From positions 1 through 50,549 of the forward strand of contig NZ_JASDCF010000024.1 of assembly GCF_030408035.1 (NCBI RefSeq): a stretch of DNA of 50,549 nt. Reading direction: 5' to 3'. Source of the DNA: Psychrobacter sp. APC 3426. GTDB lineage: Bacteria > Pseudomonadota > Gammaproteobacteria > Pseudomonadales > Moraxellaceae. Each line of letters begins with the position of its first letter. Position 1 is the stretch's first letter. A program made the position numbers and the translations under genes. The notes beneath the pieces were generated by a model. It did no database searches and was not told the DNA's origin. It worked only from the letters and a program-made list of their open reading frames with translations. Shown in pieces: positions 15,643-24,677 of this stretch.

Positions 15643-16596
15643 ATGACTGACCAACTCAAGCGCGCCATTAGCGCTGCAAAAACCGCACAAGCCAATGATG
15701 GACAAGCTGAAGCCACTCGTATCGCGAGTAGTAGTGCGGGTGATCAAACCTTTGATATGAGTGAGTCTTCTTATAAGACCAGTCACACCGCTATCCGTAA
15801 GGCAAGACGCTTTGCTATGCAAGGTCTATACGAATGGCTCGTTACAGATCGCCGTTTCGATATCGATGGCAAGCTTGGCTGGAAGGCCAATGCACCGCAT
15901 GACATCGCTGCCCGTACGCGCGCCACCAATGCCATGCATACCGTACATATCGGCTATTACCATGAAATGATGCGTGATATCCCAGAACAAATCGAAGCGC
16001 TAGATACGCTTATTAGTCAGCATCTCGATCGTGAAATCGATAAGCTCGATACGGTTGAACACGCCATTCTTTTAATTGGTGCTTATGAACTGCAGAATCG
16101 CTTAGAGATTCCGTATAAAGTCGTGCTTGATGAGGCCATGAAGCTTAATAATCACTTTGGTGCGACTGATGCCCATAAACTGATTAATGCTGTCCTTGAT
16201 AAAATGGCCATTGAGCTACGCGACACTGAAGTGCAAGCAGACATTAAAGCCAATTTACGTACTTCACAAAAAGTGTCAGCCAAACCTGTAGTAACAACCG
16301 ATACAGATAACACTGCCGATACACATGCCATTGAAGATAAGCCAACTGCTTCAAACAAACCACGTATCAGTGCTAATAATGCTAGCGTCAAACGCAATAG
16401 CGCCAGCAAAGCCAGTGCTAATATTAGTGATTTTAAGGCAAGCAAACAAAACGATGCTGAAAAAGAGCGTATGGATGAAGATGCTGTCAAAAATGTTGCG
16501 ACCGATAACGTTGAAAGCAATTCAGACAGCACCGCAGCCGATATTGGTTTAACTGACTCAAATCTCGTTGCCTCAGATGAAGAAAACCGAGACTAG
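15643..16596 (+). CDS. nusB: Transcription antitermination factor NusB, with long N- and C-terminal extensions
   Basis: A 317-residue protein; NusB is usually about 140. Residues ~48-193 are the all-helical NusB domain ([72 protein letters not shown]), which binds boxA RNA with NusE/S10 in rRNA antitermination. The first ~47 residues and the last ~124 are low-complexity, rich in Ala, Ser, Asn, Lys and Asp, and probably disordered. The tail shifts from basic ([20 protein letters not shown]) to acidic. The stop is 2 bases before thiL, so the two are translationally coupled. Confidence 0.93.
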   Translation: MTDQLKRAISAAKTAQANDGQAEATRIASSSAGDQTFDMSESSYKTSHTAIRKARRFAMQGLYEWLVTDRRFDIDGKLGWKANAPHDIAARTRATNAMHTVHIGYYHEMMRDIPEQIEALDTLISQHLDREIDKLDTVEHAILLIGAYELQNRLEIPYKVVLDEAMKLNNHFGATDAHKLINAVLDKMAIELRDTEVQADIKANLRTSQKVSAKPVVTTDTDNTADTHAIEDKPTASNKPRISANNASVKRNSASKASANISDFKASKQNDAEKERMDEDAVKNVATDNVESNSDSTAADIGLTDSNLVASDEENRD

Positions 16597-16598
16597 CG

Positions 16599-17624
16599 AT
16601 GAATGAATTCGAGCTGATTGAGCGCATATTTTCCCAAATGCAAGCCGCGCAGTTATTGTCTAGCAGTGTCGATAAAGGCATTGGTGACGATGCGGCGGTA
16701 ATGAGCTTGCCTGCAGGCGCGCGCTTGGTCAGCTGCATTGATACGCTCGTTCAAGGTCGTCACTTTAACGCTGATTGGGACGAAATAAACAAATTGGCCT
16801 TCCAAATTGGTTATAAGGCGGTGGCAGTCAATGTCTCAGATATCGCTGCTATGGGCGCGACACCGCATAGCATTCTGCTAGCGCTAGCCTTACCTGAACG
16901 TTTGGCAAATGAGCCATGGCTAACTGAATTTGCCAAAGGCTTGTTTCATGCTTGCCAGCTATTCGGCGTCACTCTTATCGGTGGCGACACCACGCGCAGT
17001 GATAATTTGGTACTGAGTGTCAGTGCGCAAGGACTACTAGCCGCAGACACGCCAGCAGTCTACCGCTCAGGCGCGCAAATTGGCGATAAAATTTATGTCT
17101 CAGGGTCACTTGGCGACGCAGCTTATGCCCTAAAACATCCTGATAATGCAGAAGGTATGGAGCTGTCACACCGTCTACATATGCCGACCCCGCGTATTGC
17201 CTTAGGTGCAGCATTGGCCAAAGCTGGCGCAACGGCGATGATAGATATCTCTGACGGCCTTTATCAAGACCTTGGGCATATCTGTGAGCAAAGCAGCGTT
17301 AGTATGCGAATTAATATAGAGCAACTGCCCACTAGCAAACCATTATCAAATGTTGATTTAGCTGAGCGCTTGTTATGTCAGCTGGCCGGTGGTGATGACT
17401 ATGAATTGGCGTTTACCTTGCCTGCGCATATCGCGCCCCCGATTGATAATAGTAGCAATACGCCTATAACCTGTATTGGTGAAGTAATAGCTGTAAACGA
17501 GACAGATGCTGCCAAGCATTTGCGACCAGAGATTTATTATCAAAATCAGTTAGTCACACCAACTCATCCCGCCCCTTTTGCTACTTGGCCCAATCTGACG
17601 GGTTACCAACATTTTGCAGGTTAA
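16599..17624 (+). CDS. thiL: Thiamine-monophosphate kinase
   Basis: A 341-residue ThiL, which phosphorylates thiamine monophosphate to the active cofactor thiamine diphosphate. It belongs to the PurM/AIR-synthase-like superfamily. Motifs: MNEFELIERIF at the start, GIGDDAAVM (~27-35), GYKAVAVNVSDIAAMGATP (~70-88) with metal-binding Asp, LIGGDTTRS (~126-134), SGSLGDAAYAL (~168-178) and AMIDISDGLYQDLGHI (~211-226). The length is near the family norm. It starts 2 bases after nusB and ends 3 bases before pgpA. Confidence 0.97.
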   Translation: MNEFELIERIFSQMQAAQLLSSSVDKGIGDDAAVMSLPAGARLVSCIDTLVQGRHFNADWDEINKLAFQIGYKAVAVNVSDIAAMGATPHSILLALALPERLANEPWLTEFAKGLFHACQLFGVTLIGGDTTRSDNLVLSVSAQGLLAADTPAVYRSGAQIGDKIYVSGSLGDAAYALKHPDNAEGMELSHRLHMPTPRIALGAALAKAGATAMIDISDGLYQDLGHICEQSSVSMRINIEQLPTSKPLSNVDLAERLLCQLAGGDDYELAFTLPAHIAPPIDNSSNTPITCIGEVIAVNETDAAKHLRPEIYYQNQLVTPTHPAPFATWPNLTGYQHFAG

Positions 17625-17627
17625 CCC

Positions 17628-18209
17628 ATGACCGACCATGATTTATCTAAGCCCGATATCCGTAAAGCCAATGACTGCCCACCCTTACCAGCCAATGCGA
17701 GCATACTTGACCGTATTATTTATTGGCTTGGTATCGGCTTAGGTAGTGGGTTGCCACGCCGTGCACCGGGTACTTGGGGCACGGTCGGTGGTTTAATCGT
17801 CGCCATCCCACTGATGAGCTTAGGCTTTGTGCCATTTCTGATTGTCACCATTTTGTCTTGTTTGGTTGGTAACGAGATATGCGGTCGTACCTCCAAGCTG
17901 ATGGGCGGTCATGATAACCCGCATATTGTCTGGGATGAATTGGCAGGTATGTGGATTACTCTACTGCCGCTGTCTTATATGGGTATCGCCAACGGCAGTT
18001 TTTGGCAAAATATCAGCCAAACCTCTTCTATCGTAGCGACTGTTATCGCCTTTATATTATTCCGCTTTTTTGACATTATTAAGCCGCCACCGATTGGCTG
18101 GGCGGACAAGAAAGTCGCAGGTGGTTTGGGTATCATGCTTGATGACATCATCGCTGGTGTGATGGCAGCTATAGTATGGATAATTGTTATGCAGATTCTC
18201 CCTTTCTAA
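17628..18209 (+). CDS. pgpA: Phosphatidylglycerophosphatase A
   Basis: A 193-residue inner-membrane phosphatase that dephosphorylates phosphatidylglycerol phosphate. The family signature is present: GIGLGSGLPRRAPGTWGTV (~36-54), then VWDELAGMWITLL (~103-115) with acidic metal ligands, FILFRFFDIIKPPPIGWADK (~144-163) and GGLGIMLDDIIAGVMAAI (~166-183). About four hydrophobic segments. The N-terminal 25 residues are hydrophilic. It is the last gene of the coupled nusB-thiL-pgpA set. Confidence 0.96.
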   Translation: MTDHDLSKPDIRKANDCPPLPANASILDRIIYWLGIGLGSGLPRRAPGTWGTVGGLIVAIPLMSLGFVPFLIVTILSCLVGNEICGRTSKLMGGHDNPHIVWDELAGMWITLLPLSYMGIANGSFWQNISQTSSIVATVIAFILFRFFDIIKPPPIGWADKKVAGGLGIMLDDIIAGVMAAIVWIIVMQILPF

Positions 18210-18348
18210 CTCATATTATTTATGCTTAATTCATATATATTTGATTCTATAAACTTAAATTACAAAGCCTGCACGTCATAACGTTTTTTTAAACCAACAT
18301 TTGCGCTATAATCCTATATTATATTTTGTTACATATACAAGAGTTACT

Positions 18349-19725
18349 ATGACCTCACCTCTTTCTGTCATTATCCTAGCTGCCGGTAAAGGCACGCGTA
18401 TGCAATCGGCGAAGCCTAAAGTGCTGCAAACACTGGCCGGCAAATCACTATTGAGCCATGTGTTAGATACTTGTCATCAGCTGACCGTTGATGAGACCAT
18501 TATTGTTCATGGTTTCGGTGGCGAACAAGTCAAGTCAGAGATTACCGACCAGTATGCACAGTCGTCAATTACTTGGGTTGCGCAGACTGAACAGTTAGGG
18601 ACAGGACATGCGGTCAAAGTAACGCTGTCTGATTTACCTAAAGACGGTCAGAGCCTCATTCTCTATGGTGACGTGCCATTGGTCAGCTGTCAGACCTTAG
18701 CAGCATTGAAAGCTGCCAACACTGACGGTATGTCTATGCTGACGCTAACCGTTGATAATCCGTTTGGGTTAGGCCGTATTAAACGCGATCAAGCAGGCAA
18801 TATTGCCGCTATCGTTGAGCAAAAAGATGCCAACGCTGACGAGCAAAATATTAAAGAGATTAATAGTGGTATTTACTGTGTTGACAATACCTTGCTGCAT
18901 AAATACTTACCTGAGCTGTCTAACGACAATGCGCAACAAGAATACTATTTGACTGATATTGTCAAAATGGCCGTGGCTGACGGTATTACTATTGCCGCCA
19001 TCGAGCCTGAGCATACCTTTGAGATTGAGGGCGTTAATAATCGTCAACAATTGGCCAGCTTAGAGCGCACATGGCAAGGTAAGTTAGTGGCTGACTTGCA
19101 AAAGGCTGGCGTACAGTTTGCTGACCCTACCCGTGTCGATATTCGTGGTACGCTGAGCGCAGGTCAGGATGTATTTGTCGATGTTGGGGTGGTGTTTGAA
19201 GGCGATTGTACTTTAGGAGACAATGTCTACATCGAAGCCGGCTGTATCATTAAAAACGCGAAAATTGGTAATGCGTGTCATATCAAACCTTACTGTGTCA
19301 TTGATCGTGCTGAGATTGGTGCCGGTGTCGATGTGGGTCCTTTTGCGCATTTGCGTCCTGAGACCGTATTGTCCGATAACAGTAAAGTTGGTAATTTTGT
19401 TGAAATTAAAAAATCAACGATTGGTCACGGCAGCAAGGTCAATCACTTAAGCTATGTGGGCGATGCTACCGTTGGAACTGATGTCAATATCGGTGCTGGT
19501 GTCATTACTTGTAATTATGATGGTGCCAATAAATCGCAAACCATCGTTGAAGACAACGCCTTTATTGGCTCCAATGCCAGTTTGGTTGCACCAGTAACGA
19601 TTGGTGATACAGCAACGGTTGCGGCAGGTTCTGTCATTACTAAAAACGTTGATGCCAATTCATTGGCATTTGGTAGAGCACGACAGACACAAAAAGATGA
19701 CTTCCAGCGACCGACTAAAAAGTAA
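18349..19725 (+). CDS. glmU: Bifunctional GlmU: GlcNAc-1-P uridylyltransferase / GlcN-1-P acetyltransferase
   Basis: A 458-residue cytoplasmic enzyme that makes UDP-GlcNAc for peptidoglycan and LPS. The N-terminal uridylyltransferase domain has VIILAAGKGTRMQSAKPKVL (~6-25), LYGDVPLV and NSGIYC. The C-terminal left-handed beta-helix has repeated hexapeptides (from ~250), with HLRPETVL, NHLSYVGDA and GAGVITCNYDG acetyltransferase motifs. The ATG at 18349, behind AAGAG, gives a length very close to E. coli's. A TATAAT at 18307-18312 is a possible -10 element, with a poor -35. glmS follows on the same strand after 266 bases, bringing both ends of the UDP-GlcNAc pathway together. Confidence 0.97.
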   Translation: MTSPLSVIILAAGKGTRMQSAKPKVLQTLAGKSLLSHVLDTCHQLTVDETIIVHGFGGEQVKSEITDQYAQSSITWVAQTEQLGTGHAVKVTLSDLPKDGQSLILYGDVPLVSCQTLAALKAANTDGMSMLTLTVDNPFGLGRIKRDQAGNIAAIVEQKDANADEQNIKEINSGIYCVDNTLLHKYLPELSNDNAQQEYYLTDIVKMAVADGITIAAIEPEHTFEIEGVNNRQQLASLERTWQGKLVADLQKAGVQFADPTRVDIRGTLSAGQDVFVDVGVVFEGDCTLGDNVYIEAGCIIKNAKIGNACHIKPYCVIDRAEIGAGVDVGPFAHLRPETVLSDNSKVGNFVEIKKSTIGHGSKVNHLSYVGDATVGTDVNIGAGVITCNYDGANKSQTIVEDNAFIGSNASLVAPVTIGDTATVAAGSVITKNVDANSLAFGRARQTQKDDFQRPTKK

Positions 19726-19924
19726 CCAACTAGGAAACAGCAGGCTTAGAAGCAGTTTGTATGCCAATAGTTTACCGGTTGACAGTCATTTTTTAACCAC
19801 CTTGAGCAGCGCGACAATTTTTGTGGTGCTGCTTCATCATATTTATAGCTTGATTAATGCCATAAATATAACCACTTATCAGTCAATCGATTCATTGGTT
19901 GATTAAATACCAGCATATATCAAA

Positions 19925-19965
19925 GCTTCATTTTAAAAAACCGTTTTGAAACGGCATTTTGAAGC
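19925..19965 (+). promoter_or_regulatory. Stem-loop in the glmS leader
   Basis: A two-part hairpin: inner CCGTTT (19941-19946) with AAACGG (19949-19954), outer GCTTCA (19925-19930) with TGAAGC (19960-19965). It ends 26 bases before the glmS start codon. No T-run follows, so it is not a simple terminator. It could be an sRNA or protein site in the mRNA leader. Its function is unknown. Confidence 0.5.
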
Positions 19966-19991
19966 AACGAAAATTAAATTAAGGAATAGCC

Positions 19992-21836
19992 ATGTGTGGA
20001 ATTGTAGGGGCAGTTGCTGAGCGTAATATCGCTAATATCTTACTTGAAGGTCTTAAACGTCTAGAGTATCGCGGCTATGATTCAGCTGGTCTGACAGTCA
20101 TTCGAGATGGTCAGTTGCATCGTGAGCGCCAAGTGGGAAAGGTGCAAGCGCTGGTTGATGCTGTCGGCAATGACCCTGCGAACTTCGATGGCCATATTGG
20201 TATCGCCCATACCCGCTGGGCAACACATGGTGAGCCTGCACAGCATAACGCCCATCCACATGTCTCAGGTAAAATCGCCGTGGTACATAACGGTATCGTT
20301 GAGAACTATGCTAAGCTCAAAGAAGAGCTGATTGAAAAAGGCTACGAGTTTACCTCTCAGACGGATACTGAGGTCGTTGCGCATCTAATCAACGACATCT
20401 ATAAAAAAACGCCTGATTTGTTAGAAGCGGTTCGTACTGTCATTCCATTATTACATGGTGCTTTCGCTCTTGGTATTGTCCATATCGACTGCCCAGATGA
20501 GCTCATTACTGTCCGTCTAGGGTCACCGCTAGTGATTGGTGTGGGTATCGGTGAGAACTTTATCGCCTCCGATCAGTTGGCGCTATTACCGGTTACCAAT
20601 CGCTTTATGTATCTAGAAGAGGGCGATATTGCCAAACTGACTCGCGACAGTATTACAGTCTATGCAGACGGTGTGGAAGTAAAACGTCAAATACATGAAA
20701 TCGATGCCACACAGCATAATGCCGACAAAGGCGAGTTTAAGCATTATATGCTCAAAGAAATCTACGAGCAGCCAGATGCAGTCCGAAGAACTGTTGAAAT
20801 GGCAGTTGATAATGGTACAACCTCTAAATTGCGTGATGACTTTTTGCAGCGTCATGAGGCACTATTAACGGGTATAAAGCACGTCCAAGTTATCGCTTGC
20901 GGTACCAGCTATCATGCAGGTATGGTTGCCAAATATTGGTTTGAGAGCCTGACCCGTATTCCATGCTCAGTTGAAGTGGCGAGCGAGTTCCGCTATCGCA
21001 ACCCTGTGGTCGTCGATAATACGTTGGTCATTTGTATTTCTCAATCAGGTGAGACTGCAGATACCTTGTCTGCATTGCGCGACATTCAAAAGCATACGCC
21101 CACAGGTCTGGTAAGCTTGGCCCTATGTAACGTACCAACGTCATCACTGGTACGTGAGACAGATATTTTCTTGCCAACGCTTGCCGGTCCTGAGATTGGA
21201 GTAGCTTCTACCAAAGCATTTACCACTCAGCTGGCTGCTTTAATGTTATTGGTATTAAAAATCGGTGTCGTTCAGGAGCGCATGACTGGCGAACGTCTGA
21301 GCACATTGCTTGGTGAATTGCAAAAACTACCAGGTCAGCTGCATACCAGCTTAAACCTTGATGCCCCTATCAAAACCATGAGTGAAAGCTTTGAAGACAA
21401 AAAGAGCTGTCTGTTCCTAGGTCGCGGGTTACAGTTCCCAATCGCCCTAGAAGGTGCGCTTAAGCTAAAAGAAATCTCTTATATCCATGCAGAAGGTTAT
21501 GCTGCTGGTGAGCTTAAACATGGTCCATTGGCATTGGTCGATAAAGACATGCCAATCGTCGTACTTGCACCAAAAGACAGCATGTTTGATAAACTCAAAG
21601 CCAACATGCAAGAGGTACACGCGCGCCACGGTGAGCTGTTTGTATTTGCCAGCGAAGCCAGTCAAATGGTGGCAGAAGATAGACTGCATGTGGTCTATGT
21701 GCCTGACGTCTGTGAAACGCTTGCTCCTATCGTCTATAGCGTACCTGTGCAGCTATTGTCGTACCATGTAGCCGTCATGCGCGGTACCGATGTCGATCAG
21801 CCACGTAACCTCGCAAAATCAGTGACGGTTGAGTAG
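19992..21836 (+). CDS. glmS: Glutamine-fructose-6-phosphate aminotransferase (isomerizing)
   Basis: A 614-residue GlmS, which makes glucosamine-6-phosphate from fructose-6-phosphate and glutamine. The N-terminal Ntn glutaminase starts with Cys2 (MCGIVGAVAERN) and has RLEYRGYDSAGL, HTRWATHGEP and VHNGIVENY. Two SIS domains follow, with ACGTSYHAGM and CISQSGETADTL (first) and FLGRGLQFPIALEGALKLKE (second). The C-terminus QPRNLAKSVTVE contains the conserved catalytic Lys region. The length matches E. coli (609). The ATG sits behind AAGGAAT. A hairpin lies in its leader and a strong terminator follows at 21909-21955. Confidence 0.98.
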   Translation: MCGIVGAVAERNIANILLEGLKRLEYRGYDSAGLTVIRDGQLHRERQVGKVQALVDAVGNDPANFDGHIGIAHTRWATHGEPAQHNAHPHVSGKIAVVHNGIVENYAKLKEELIEKGYEFTSQTDTEVVAHLINDIYKKTPDLLEAVRTVIPLLHGAFALGIVHIDCPDELITVRLGSPLVIGVGIGENFIASDQLALLPVTNRFMYLEEGDIAKLTRDSITVYADGVEVKRQIHEIDATQHNADKGEFKHYMLKEIYEQPDAVRRTVEMAVDNGTTSKLRDDFLQRHEALLTGIKHVQVIACGTSYHAGMVAKYWFESLTRIPCSVEVASEFRYRNPVVVDNTLVICISQSGETADTLSALRDIQKHTPTGLVSLALCNVPTSSLVRETDIFLPTLAGPEIGVASTKAFTTQLAALMLLVLKIGVVQERMTGERLSTLLGELQKLPGQLHTSLNLDAPIKTMSESFEDKKSCLFLGRGLQFPIALEGALKLKEISYIHAEGYAAGELKHGPLALVDKDMPIVVLAPKDSMFDKLKANMQEVHARHGELFVFASEASQMVAEDRLHVVYVPDVCETLAPIVYSVPVQLLSYHVAVMRGTDVDQPRNLAKSVTVE

Positions 21837-21908
21837 TTTAAGCGTTATAAAACTCAAGTTTTGTACGCGAGTAATAAACACTCATACTGAGTAATAAAGT
21901 ATCATACT

Positions 21909-21955
21909 GAATCCTCCGCCCTCTTATATAAATTAGATGGCGGAGGATTTTTTTG
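21909..21955 (+). terminator. Terminator of glmS
   Basis: ATCCTCCGCC (21911-21920) pairs perfectly with GGCGGAGGAT (21939-21948), followed by TTTTTT. Confidence 0.9.
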
Positions 21956-21992
21956 AGCTTCGATTAGTACATGAAGTGTAATATCAAGAGGA

Positions 21993-22134
21993 GCTATAGT
22001 AAAAATATCCTAAAAACGCTACGGTATTGCTGATATCAATTTTTCTTGCTTGCTGTGCCTGCGCAGACAAAGGCTACAAAAAATTGATATCAGCAGCGCG
22101 TGATGTATCGATATTACTTTTCACTGACTATATA
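21993..22134 (+). repeat. Intergenic palindromic repeat, copy B
   Basis: Collinear with copy A (1248-1390) across both flanks. The 10-bp arms GCTGATATCA (22029-22038) and TGATATCAGC (22085-22094) enclose a 46-bp core (22039-22084) that reads CTTGCTTGCTGTGCCTGCGC and continues, the reverse orientation of copy A. The same core orientation occurs in copy C at 23681. It lies between the glmS terminator and the 3' end of the MFS gene. Confidence 0.85.
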
Positions 22135-22154
22135 AAAGAGTATAGCTGCACTAT

Positions 22155-23585
22155 TTACTCATACTCTTTTTGTTGTTTTATAAAAAACGACATAATCAAC
22201 CCGCTAATCGCCAGCACAATGCCCAAAATAAATGCCGTTTGTACACCAGCGGTCAATGAGATACTTGCCAAAGATGAATCTGAAGGGTTAGTGACGGTCT
22301 TTAAAAAGTTATTTTGCGAAGTAGACATTATGGTGATTGCAAGTGCGGTTCCGATTGAGCCAGAGACTTGCAGCAACGTATTTATCAATGCAGTTCCGTC
22401 TGGATATAGGTTTTTGGGTAGTGCATTCAAACCATGAGTTTGCAAAGGCATCATAACAAATGTCACGCCAATCATGAGACCCGAATGTAGAAGGATAGCC
22501 ATTAGAATAGAGGTCTCAGTGGTGACATTAGATAGAAGCCATAGCATAATAAGCATGATGATAAAGCCTGGGGTAAAGAGCCATTTGGCACCGTATATAT
22601 CATAAACACGGCCTGCAACTGGCGACAAAATGCCATTTATTGCGCCCCCTGGCATCAGTATAAGACCTGCCGTAAGTGCCGATAGCCCAAGTCCAATTTG
22701 TAGGTATAAAGGCAGTAGAATCATGCTTGATAAAATAATCATGAAGGTGGCGGAGACACTCAGCAAAGCTAAGGTAAACACAGGATACTGTAAAGTCCGC
22801 AAATCTAGCATAGGCTGATCGAGCTTGAACTGCCTTGCCGAAAATACAAGAAGAGACATTAGACCAATGATAAGGGTGCTAATGACCAATGGACTGCCCC
22901 ATCCTTTGTGTCCTGCGATACTAAAGCCGTATACAATACCACCAAAACCAAGTGTCGATAAAAAGATTGAAAGCACATCTATTTTAGGTTTTGTCAGCTC
23001 AGATACGTTTTGCATAAAAAGCAGTCCGTACACTAACGAAAAAGCCAAAAACGGTATGAGCAGCCAAAGAATCCAGTTCCAACTCAATACTTCAATGATT
23101 AATCCCGCAGTGGCCGGCCCAATAGCTGGTGCTGACATCATGACCAGCCCAACCAATCCCATAATCGTCCCTCTTTTATGAATAGGGAAAATAATTAATA
23201 TAGTATTGAACATAAGCGGGATTAATAAGCCGGTACCGATTGCCTGAATGACACGCCCTAAGAGTAATACCTCAAAAATAGGTGCCATACCAGAGACTAT
23301 CGCCCCAGCAATTGAAAATAGCAGTGAGGCCACAAATAACTGCCGAGTACTAAACCACTGTATTAACAGTGCAGACACGGGAATCAGTATCCCCATCGTT
23401 AGTAAGTAGCCTGTTGTTATCCATTGTACCGTCGAAGAAACGACATTAAATTCAATCATCAAGTTGCCAAGCGCCATATTTAAAGCCGTTTCGCTAAACA
23501 ATCCGACGAATCCTGCGATTAAAAAGGCGATCAAAATGGGGATTGGTTTTATACCTGCTTGGCTTTGTTCAATTGCAATTGTAGA
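22155..23585 (-). CDS. MFS drug efflux transporter, DHA2 (14-TM, EmrB/LmrB-like) family
   Basis: A 476-residue inner-membrane proton antiporter of the DHA2 family. About 14 hydrophobic segments are visible. Typical marks: FSETALNMALGNLMIEFNVV in TM1 and its loop, TTGYLLTMGILIPVSALLIQ, the motif-A region WFSTRQLF, RVIQAIGTGLLIPLMF (TM4, motif B Arg) and GPATAGLIIEVLSWNWIL in TM5 (motif C). A second motif-A-like stretch is SPVAGRVYDIYGAKWL. The ATG at 23585 behind AGAGAG is preferred to the one 6 codons upstream. A TetR gene lies upstream on the same strand, with repeat copy C between them and copy B downstream. The substrate is unknown, though lincomycin- or dye-type drugs are typical of LmrB relatives. 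Confidence 0.9.
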   Translation of the reverse strand, partial: STIAIEQSQAGIKPIPILIAFLIAGFVGLFSETALNMALGNLMIEFNVVSSTVQWITTGYLLTMGILIPVSALLIQWFSTRQLFVASLLFSIAGAIVSGMAPIFEVLLLGRVIQAIGTGLLIPLMFNTILIIFPIHKRGTIMGLVGLVMMSAPAIGPATAGLIIEVLSWNWILWLLIPFLAFSLVYGLLFMQNVSELTKPKIDVLSIFLSTLGFGGIVYGFSIAGHKGWGSPLVISTLIIGLMSLLVFSARQFKLDQPMLDLRTLQYPVFTLALLSVSATFMIILSSMILLPLYLQIGLGLSALTAGLILMPGGAINGILSPVAGRVYDIYGAKWLFTPGFIIMLIMLWLLSNVTTETSILMAILLHSGLMIGVTFVMMPLQTHGLNALPKNLYPDGTALINTLLQVSGSIGTALAITIMSTSQNNFLKTVTNPSDSSLASISLTAGVQTAFILGIVLAISGLIMSFFIKQQKEYE

Positions 23586-23680
23586 CATTAAAACTCTCTT
23601 CATTTATTAACTAAATCAATCTTTTTTGATACGCTATAGTCGATACTAAATAAAATGAATACGTTATTTAATAACGCAAA

Positions 23681-23746
23681 ACTGGTATAAATTTTTCTGG
23701 CTTGCTGTGCCTACGTCGACAGAGGCTGCAAAAAATTTATTCCAGT
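23681..23746 (+). repeat. Intergenic palindromic repeat, copy C (core only)
   Basis: Arms ACTGGTATAAAT (23681-23692) and ATTTATTCCAGT (23735-23746) are inverted with one mismatch. The centre TGGCTTGCTGTGCC and AGAGGCTGCAAAAA match the core of copy B in the same orientation, but the arms and flanks are unrelated to copies A and B. It lies between the MFS gene and tetR. Confidence 0.75.
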
Positions 23747-23785
23747 TCCGCTGTATTTTTTTCATATTGGACTGACTATATGTGA

Positions 23786-24400
23786 TTATTTCTCAACAAG
23801 TTCTTTTGCGAACAATGAGGGGATTTGCTCCGCTATCGTTTCAAGTGGTTTGCCACTTTTCATGGTTAACGCTAACAAAATGCCGCCTTCAGTCAACGCA
23901 TGAAAAACAGTCGCTAGGCTTTTGGCTTGTTGCTCGGCATAGTCTGCTTCTAGGAACTTTTCCGTATAGATGGATTGCCAATCTTTAAAAGTCGCTTCAC
24001 ATGCCAATCGAATTGGCTCGCTCGTAGAATGCTTTTCTCCAGCAATGGTGCCAATCGGAGAGCCAATCGGATCACCACCTTCCCCAAATACTCTAGATAA
24101 CTCATACACATAAGCTTGAAAAGCATCTATTGGATTAGAGGTACTTAGATTAGAAGTCCCCACATGAGAATTCTCATTAAAAACGCGCTGAATATCGGCC
24201 ATAACCAGTTTTTTAGTATTATCAATCGCTGCAATCGCTAATTGTTCTTTACCTTCCGGAAAGTAGTAATACAGCGAACCCTTGGGGATGCCGCTTTCCT
24301 CAATAATGTCGTTGAGGCCCACACCACAATATCCACGTACTTTAAAGAGACGTGATGCCGTCTCAATAAGCACATCTTTCGACTTTACTTTCTCTTTCAT
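23786..24400 (-). CDS. TetR/AcrR-family regulator (LmrA/YxaF-like)
   Basis: A 204-residue repressor. The N-terminal helix-turn-helix (~residues 5-50) reads VLIETASRLFKVRGYCGVGL, then IIEESGIPKGSLYYYF with PEGKEQLAIAAI, the YFPxGKEQL form typical of the LmrA/YxaF subgroup that controls multidrug exporters. The C-terminal ligand-binding domain contains a Gly-Asp-Pro-Ile-Gly-Ser-Pro segment and ALTEGGILLALTMKSGKPLE near the end. The ATG at 24400 behind AAAAGG is preferred to the TTG at 24406. It most likely regulates itself and the MFS gene downstream on the same strand. Confidence 0.88.
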   Translation of the reverse strand: MKEKVKSKDVLIETASRLFKVRGYCGVGLNDIIEESGIPKGSLYYYFPEGKEQLAIAAIDNTKKLVMADIQRVFNENSHVGTSNLSTSNPIDAFQAYVYELSRVFGEGGDPIGSPIGTIAGEKHSTSEPIRLACEATFKDWQSIYTEKFLEADYAEQQAKSLATVFHALTEGGILLALTMKSGKPLETIAEQIPSLFAKELVEK

Positions 24401-24423
24401 TATCAAACCTTTTAAAATTATAA

Positions 24424-24441
24424 CAACTGGTCTATTAGTTG
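24424..24441 (+). promoter_or_regulatory. Candidate TetR operator
   Basis: An 18-bp imperfect palindrome, CAACTGGTCTATTAGTTG, lies 23 bases upstream of the tetR start. It contains GGTCTA, a core seen in operators of LmrA/YxaF-type repressors. This is inference from position and symmetry only. Confidence 0.45.
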
Positions 24442-24581
24442 CGCATGATAGTGAGTTCTCCCCTACCTGTCAATGTTATAAAGATATGCCAGAGATGAAT
24501 GTCACCCTATGAAAAATGATTTGAAGGTAAGCGTAACCGATTTGCTTAGCTTCCTTAATCTGATTTAGCCTTTAGCTAATA

Positions 24582-24617
24582 CAAAAAAAACACCCAACCA
24601 AGTTGAGTGTTTTTTGT
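24582..24617 (-). terminator. Terminator of the mesX-mesD cluster
   Basis: AAAACACCCAAC pairs with GTTGAGTGTTTT with one mismatch, and has T-runs on both strands. It lies 60 bases after the TSUP gene, closing the minus-strand cluster. Confidence 0.75.
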
Positions 24618-24677
24618 TTTCAGACAACAGAAAATGATTATTTATCACCCCGAGCAATCTTCAATATAACGCTACTC

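Noticed and set aside
19726..19991. glmS ribozyme in the glmU-glmS gap
   Set aside because: The gap has a simple hairpin only; no conserved glmS ribozyme core, and the ribozyme is typical of Gram-positive bacteria.
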